Assembly (NCBI RefSeq): GCF_014836495.1
Contig: NZ_JACSQT010000003.1
Span: 223,182-287,181 of the forward strand
Reading direction: 5' to 3'
DNA from: Cytobacillus stercorigallinarum
GTDB lineage: Bacteria > Bacillota > Bacilli > Bacillales > Cytobacillaceae
Length of the DNA stretch: 64,000 nt
The notes beneath the pieces were generated by a model, which made no database searches, was not told the DNA's origin, and worked only from the letters and a program-made list of their open reading frames with translations. Below are positions 59,979 to 64,000 of the stretch, piece after piece. Numbering within the stretch: position 1 is the stretch's first letter; every line of letters starts with the position of its first letter. A program made the position numbers and the translations under genes.

Positions 59979-59997
59979 TACTATATATTATATAGTA
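59979..59997. promoter_or_regulatory. Candidate PadR operator palindrome
   Basis: TACTATATAtTATATAGTA is a perfect 9-1-9 dyad lying between the PadR start at 59961 and its upstream region. TATATAGTA-type elements also resemble -10 sequences, so the repressor would occlude the promoter. Confidence 0.75.
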
Positions 59998-60080
59998 CTA
60001 AACAATATGTGTTATTAAATTCTGTAACCATACTATAGCAGGTGCTATTATACATTGCAAGGTACTGAATGAAATTCACC

Positions 60081-60105
60081 AAAAAAAAAGAAGCCCGCAG
60101 ACTTC
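60081..60105 (-). terminator. Intrinsic terminator of the TcyKLMN-like operon
   Basis: A short hairpin with arms GAAGCC and GACTTC (60090-60105, one wobble) is followed on the reverse strand by nine U residues, ten bases past the last gene. Confidence 0.75.
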
Positions 60106-60114
60106 ATTTTTGCT

Positions 60115-60867
60115 TTATACCCTTAAAGGGAGATCTTTACTAATTGTTGTGTTCATTTTCTTTTGCTTTATCTCTTTATTCCTCATTTTTTCTTCTACAA
60201 AGGTAAATAACACTTCCAATAACCAACAAATTAACCAATAAATTAGAGCAGCGACTAAATACATTTCCAAAAAGTGATAACCATCATTAGCAATTATTTT
60301 TGCCAGCGCCATCACTTCTACTACTTTCACCGCAAATGCTAGTGACGTCGCCTTTATTAAACCAATAAAGGTATTTCCTAAGTTGGGTAAGGCCACTAAG
60401 AACGCTTGCGGAAGAACAATTCTTTTTAACGCTTGAAAAGTAGTCATTCCCACAGAATGAGCGGCTTCCATTTGACCGATTTGTACAGCATTTAATGAGG
60501 CCCGCATGATTTCTGCTTGATATGCTGATACATTAATTGTGAATGCAATAAAAGCGTAAAGCAGTGGTGAAATATGATCCGCATTATAAGCTGTACCGAA
60601 AGATTGATTCATCTTATCTAATAGAACAGGAACACCGTAAAAGAATACATATAATTGTACCAATAATGGTGTACCTCTAATAAATGAAATATAAATAATG
60701 AATAGGCGATTAAGGATAGGGACGCGATAAATCCGGCAAAGAGCAATCAGAAGACCGAATATTAACCCAAACACCATGGCAACAACGGCAATCGCTAAGG
60801 TGATTGGCACCCCTTTTAAAACCGCTGGAATTTCCTGAATAGCAAATTCAAAATTGATAATAGGCAT
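60115..60867 (-). CDS. Polar amino acid ABC transporter permease (TcyM-like)
   Basis: This 250-residue inner-membrane permease of the His/Glu/Gln/Arg family has about five membrane segments and the EAA loop MEAAHSVGMTTFQALKRIVLPQAF, which docks the ATPase. SFIRGTPLLVQLYVFFYG is also typical. It is the fourth gene of the operon ATPase, binding protein, permease, permease. The pairing of two permeases with a single binding lipoprotein fits the L-cystine/S-methylcysteine transporter TcyKLMN. The substrate is inferred from that layout and the adjacent acyl-CoA dehydrogenase, not from binding residues. Confidence 0.88.
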   Translation of the reverse strand: MPIINFEFAIQEIPAVLKGVPITLAIAVVAMVFGLIFGLLIALCRIYRVPILNRLFIIYISFIRGTPLLVQLYVFFYGVPVLLDKMNQSFGTAYNADHISPLLYAFIAFTINVSAYQAEIMRASLNAVQIGQMEAAHSVGMTTFQALKRIVLPQAFLVALPNLGNTFIGLIKATSLAFAVKVVEVMALAKIIANDGYHFLEMYLVAALIYWLICWLLEVLFTFVEEKMRNKEIKQKKMNTTISKDLPLRV

Positions 60868-60885
60868 TAAACGTTCATTCCTTCA

Positions 60886-61584
60886 TTATGATTTGGATAA
60901 ACTGACTTTTCCTTTCTTTAAAACCTTTTCTAATGTGCTAATGACCATCTCTATTAAAATACAAGTGCCCCAATATATAAGAGAAATGACAACATAAATC
61001 TCAAACATACCTATACCATGGTTATTACCTAATATAATCCTTACTTGACCCATGATATCGATAATACCAATCGTGAATGCTAAAGAAGTATCTTTTAATA
61101 GTTCGATAATGTTATTACCTAAATTCGGTAAGGATAAAACGAAGGCTTGCGGCAACACGACTCTCCATAATGCTTGTGTATAGGTCATTCCGACACTATA
61201 GGCTGCTTCAAATTGATCCTCACCAACTGCCAAATAGGCAGAACGTACAACTTCTGATAGATAGGCCGCATTATGCAGCGAGAGACTAATTAAAACAAAA
61301 ATCATCCGATCCAGACTATTAATATCAATTTGAAAAGCTAATAACAGCTGGGGTAACCCAAAATAAACAAGAAATAATTGCACTAATAAAGGTGTGGAGC
61401 GGCAGAACGATAAATAGAATGTTGCAATTTGATAAAGTACTGTGAATCTCTTAATACGGACAATCGCAATAGCTACACCCAATACTAATGAACAAACTAA
61501 TGAAATCAATAACATAAATAAGGTGATTGGCAGCTTATCTAATACTTGTATAAACAAACTAAACCAATCATTCATCACAGACAT
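60886..61584 (-). CDS. Polar amino acid ABC transporter permease (TcyL-like)
   Basis: This 232-residue permease is paralogous to the next gene downstream. CRSTPLLVQLFLVYFGLPQ and the ATPase-docking loop FEAAYSVGMTYTQALWRVVLPQAF are present. About five hydrophobic segments are visible. GAGAGGG precedes the ATG. With its neighbour it should form a heterodimeric channel. The gap to the binding-protein gene is 51 bp and to the next permease 18 bp. Confidence 0.88.
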   Translation of the reverse strand: MSVMNDWFSLFIQVLDKLPITLFMLLISLVCSLVLGVAIAIVRIKRFTVLYQIATFYLSFCRSTPLLVQLFLVYFGLPQLLLAFQIDINSLDRMIFVLISLSLHNAAYLSEVVRSAYLAVGEDQFEAAYSVGMTYTQALWRVVLPQAFVLSLPNLGNNIIELLKDTSLAFTIGIIDIMGQVRIILGNNHGIGMFEIYVVISLIYWGTCILIEMVISTLEKVLKKGKVSLSKS

Positions 61585-61635
61585 TCAACCCTCTCCCTTT
61601 TCAAATAACAAAGAATAATCCGTAATTCGCTATGA

Positions 61636-62481
61636 TTACGGATTAAATTTATAGTTTTCCTCATTAATATAATCTAAGTTCTCAAAAAAATTGATCTTAA
61701 ACCACTTTTCAGCTAAATCTGGTAAGGTGCCATCCTCAATAAGTTCTTTCGTCACTTCATCGAACTCTTTGGCTAATTCTGTTTGTTCTTTATTAAAAAC
61801 GGCATAGACAGGCTCCTTTGACACAATCCCAGCCACTTTCAAATTTAAATCCAACTCTTCTTGGACCGCATTGAATGTCGTTACATTAATAAACATGGCA
61901 TCATCTTTACCATCATTAACGCGCTGTAGGTTATCTGCATTAGAAGGAAATTCAATACTCTCAATTTCGATTTGCTCATCAGGATTGTTTTTGTTATAAC
62001 TATTTAATATTGTTCTTAAACCACCACTAGGAGACATCGGTGCTAATTTTTTGCCAACCATATCTTCTAATGTTTTGATATCATCGCGATCTGGTTGTGT
62101 TACGAGGGAAGTTAGTGAATAACCAAATTCCTGTTCTGGATAAAGAAACTTTTCTTCTCTTTCAGGGTTTTTAAAGAACCAATTAATCGCAAAATCATAT
62201 TTTCCTGTATCCACGCCAACTAAATTAGCTTCCTCTTCTCCCCAAACATATTCAAAATGGTAGTCTTCTAATTTCTTCTCTACTTCTTTCAAATAATCCA
62301 TATCGTAACCAATTGGCTTATTATCATCATCCGCATATAGGAATGGTGGATTCACCTCGTCACTTATGGCGACAGTAATAATTTTCTTACCATCTTCAGT
62401 TGTCCCATTACTTGAAGACGAGCATCCAGCAACGAATAAAACGCTTATTATAAGCAGGAATGTAATTTTTAACCCTTTCAT
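61636..62481 (-). CDS. Amino acid ABC transporter substrate-binding lipoprotein (TcyK/TcyJ-like)
   Basis: This 281-residue exported lipoprotein has a lipobox VAGC (Cys20) and the type-II periplasmic binding fold: VAISDEVNPPFLYADDDNKPIGYDMDYL, the usual strand-loop start in polar amino acid receptors, then DFAINWFFKNPEREEKFLYP. It captures substrate for the two permeases. Cystine or other sulfur amino acids are likely by operon type; glutamine or histidine cannot be ruled out. It lies 17 bp after the ATPase gene. Confidence 0.9.
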   Translation of the reverse strand: MKGLKITFLLIISVLFVAGCSSSSNGTTEDGKKIITVAISDEVNPPFLYADDDNKPIGYDMDYLKEVEKKLEDYHFEYVWGEEEANLVGVDTGKYDFAINWFFKNPEREEKFLYPEQEFGYSLTSLVTQPDRDDIKTLEDMVGKKLAPMSPSGGLRTILNSYNKNNPDEQIEIESIEFPSNADNLQRVNDGKDDAMFINVTTFNAVQEELDLNLKVAGIVSKEPVYAVFNKEQTELAKEFDEVTKELIEDGTLPDLAEKWFKINFFENLDYINEENYKFNP

Positions 62482-62498
62482 TTTAGTCCTCCATTCTC

Positions 62499-63251
62499 CT
62501 AGATAGTAAAGTCTGGTTCCTTCATTATTCTTTTTAAAAACTTTCTTGTTCTCTCTTGTTTCGGATGAATAAGAATGTCATCGGGTGGCCCTTGTTCGAT
62601 AATCTGACCATCATCCATAAATACCACTCTATTCGAAACCTCACAAGCAAAATCAATCTCATGTGTGACAATCATCATCGTAACCCCACCACTCGCGATT
62701 TCTCGTATAATTTCTAACACTTCTCCTACCATTTCTGGGTCAAGTGCAGAAGTTGGTTCATCAAACAATAGGACGTCCGGATTTAGCGCTAACGCCCGGG
62801 CAATCCCCACTCTTTGTTTTTGTCCGCCAGAAAGTTGTTGCGGATACGCATTGATTTTATCTGCTAATCCTACCTTAGTTAGAATGTCTACCCCGATTTC
62901 CCTCGCCATTTTTTTCGATTTCTTTTGTGCGATGATTAAACCTTCTGTTACATTTTCGAGAACCGTTTTATTCTCAAAAAGATTATAGTGTTGAAAAACC
63001 ATCGCCGTCCTTCTTCTTAATTGGAGGATATCTTTCTTCACTGGTTTTTTTGTTTGTATCGTTAAATCATTGATTGATATTATTCCTTCGTCTGGTTTTT
63101 CCAAATAGTTCACACATCTAAGGAGCGTTGTTTTTCCTGAACCGCTCGGACCAATGATTGTGACAACATCCCCTTTTGAAACTTCTAAATCAATCCCTTT
63201 TAATACATGGTTATTTTTGAACTTTTTATGAATATGCTTCAGTAAGATCAT
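62499..63251 (-). CDS. Amino acid ABC transporter ATPase (TcyN-like)
   Basis: This 250-residue ATPase has Walker [14 protein letters not shown], the Q-loop [15 protein letters not shown], signature [16 protein letters not shown] and Walker [15 protein letters not shown], as in polar amino acid importers. It is the first gene of the four-gene operon, with its start facing that of the acyl-CoA dehydrogenase. The 215-bp divergent region contains related short elements (GTCGGAATTTTT near 63331 and GTAGGAATTAGA near 63428) that could be regulator sites, but I cannot name the regulator with confidence. Confidence 0.9.
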   Translation of the reverse strand: MILLKHIHKKFKNNHVLKGIDLEVSKGDVVTIIGPSGSGKTTLLRCVNYLEKPDEGIISINDLTIQTKKPVKKDILQLRRRTAMVFQHYNLFENKTVLENVTEGLIIAQKKSKKMAREIGVDILTKVGLADKINAYPQQLSGGQKQRVGIARALALNPDVLLFDEPTSALDPEMVGEVLEIIREIASGGVTMMIVTHEIDFACEVSNRVVFMDDGQIIEQGPPDDILIHPKQERTRKFLKRIMKEPDFTI

Positions 63252-63466
63252 TTAAACCTCACTTTCCTGCATTACTGCATTGGTGTTTGAATTTTATAAA
63301 AAAAGATTAACAAAACAATTTCTATATGTAAAGTCGGAATTTTTCTATTTTTTAAATATTTACACAAACAAGCATCCCCTCCTTGACGAACCAGAACCAC
63401 TTGTTTAACATTTAAACCAACAAAGGAAGTAGGAATTAGATAGTTAAATTAGAGGAGGAAGAGACA

Positions 63467-64000
63467 TTGGTTTCACAATTATTCGTGAAGACGGAAGAGC
63501 AGAGAAAGTGGTTACATGCATTACAGACGAAAAAAGCGGCATTTCTTAGTCGTTCACAAGAAATAGATGAAGAGGCGAAATTCCCTCATGAGAATATTCG
63601 TGAATTAGTGACATTAGGTTATTCAAAAGTGACATTACCTAAAATATATGGCGGTGAGGGGCTTGGTGTGTATGACATGGTTCTTTTCCAAGAAACCCTT
63701 GCTTCCTACGATAGTGCCACTGCCTTAAGTATCGGTTGGCATGTTGGTGGATTAGGCGAAATCTATGAAAATCAATTATGGACAGATCAACAACTAGCAT
63801 CTTTTGCAAATGATGTACAAAAAGGCGCACTCGTGAACCGGTCTGTGAGCGAAGCACAAACGGGTAGCCCGACAAGAGGTGGCCGCCCCGGAACAACAGC
63901 TGTACGCCAAAATGGTTCGTGGGTTATTAATGGCCGTAAAAACTTCACAACCATGTCGCCTGCTTTAACCTATTTTCTCACTTCTGCCTGGATAGAAGAG
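63467..64000 (+). CDS. Acyl-CoA dehydrogenase family protein, YdbM-like (C-terminus beyond window)
   Basis: The frame runs to the right edge with 178 codons visible. It begins at a TTG eight bases after AGAGGAGG. The visible part has the acyl-CoA dehydrogenase N-terminal domain (FPHENIRELVTLGYSKVTLPKIYGGEG, then SEAQTGSPTRGG and WVINGRKNFTTMSP, which lie near the flavin). It resembles B. subtilis YdbM, a sulfur-regulated member. Divergence from a cystine-type transporter fits use of organosulfur compounds. Catalytic Glu and C-terminal domains are not in view. Confidence 0.85.
   Translation, partial: MVSQLFVKTEEQRKWLHALQTKKAAFLSRSQEIDEEAKFPHENIRELVTLGYSKVTLPKIYGGEGLGVYDMVLFQETLASYDSATALSIGWHVGGLGEIYENQLWTDQQLASFANDVQKGALVNRSVSEAQTGSPTRGGRPGTTAVRQNGSWVINGRKNFTTMSPALTYFLTSAWIEE

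Noticed and set aside
63639-63896. An 85-residue reverse frame at the right edge.
   Set aside because: It is antisense to the acyl-CoA dehydrogenase reading frame, which carries clear family motifs.

Overview
The window looks like a chromosomal segment of a low-GC Gram-positive bacterium of the Bacillaceae type. The evidence is strong Shine-Dalgarno sites, frequent TTG and GTG starts, wall teichoic acid genes (TagD/TagB/TagF/TagG/TagH types), an LCP wall-polymer ligase, autolysins with SH3-like wall-binding repeats, a pgsBCAE poly-gamma-glutamate operon and many short intrinsic terminators. No rRNA, tRNA, CRISPR array or prophage was seen.

Layout. 1-24 kb is a cell-envelope island. It holds two repeat-rich autolysins (one cut by the left edge), five proteins with CDP-glycerol glycerophosphotransferase domains, tagD-tagB, an acyltransferase, an LCP ligase, the exporter genes tagG-tagH plus a second tagH carrying an extra outer SH3 tail, gtaB, and a decayed IS3-family element. 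At 23.8-32.5 kb a small sigma-70-type factor faces an eight-gene operon that encodes the complete Kdo pathway (KdsD, KdsA, KdsC, KdsB) together with KpsS- and KpsC-type Kdo transferases. Kdo and these transferases are normally hallmarks of Gram-negative lipopolysaccharide and group-2 capsules, so this is the most striking part of the window. At 33.7-38.3 kb lies pgsB-pgsC-pgsA-pgsE-ggt for a poly-gamma-glutamate capsule. Between the two capsule loci is an intergenic array of seven 51-bp repeats whose relatives recur near 49.0 and 49.7 kb.

38.7-50 kb holds accessory and housekeeping genes: GNAT, SDR/TetR, a low-molecular-weight phosphatase, HxlR/nitroreductase, a second and unrelated 51-bp tandem array, three consecutive secreted coiled-coil proteins of unknown function, a DUF4825 lipoprotein, an amidase, several small membrane proteins, UPF0060, VanZ-like and a double-domain CMD protein. 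50.6-56.6 kb is a catabolic operon (Fe-alcohol dehydrogenase, GntP-type permease, methylmalonate-semialdehyde-type dehydrogenase). A clear sigma-54 promoter precedes it, and next to it is the gene for a CBS-PAS-AAA+-Fis activator. 56.7-64 kb holds an M20 amidohydrolase, a PadR/DUF1700/DUF4097 envelope-response module, a TcyKLMN-like sulfur amino acid ABC transporter and the start of an acyl-CoA dehydrogenase.

Together the first 38 kb suggests a cell surface carrying teichoic acid, a Kdo-linked polysaccharide and poly-gamma-glutamate. The Kdo operon has no KpsM/KpsT-like exporter of its own. The nearby TagG with two TagH-type ATPases is the only polysaccharide ABC exporter in view; a link between them is inference. 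All functions are read from motifs and gene context, because no database search was possible.
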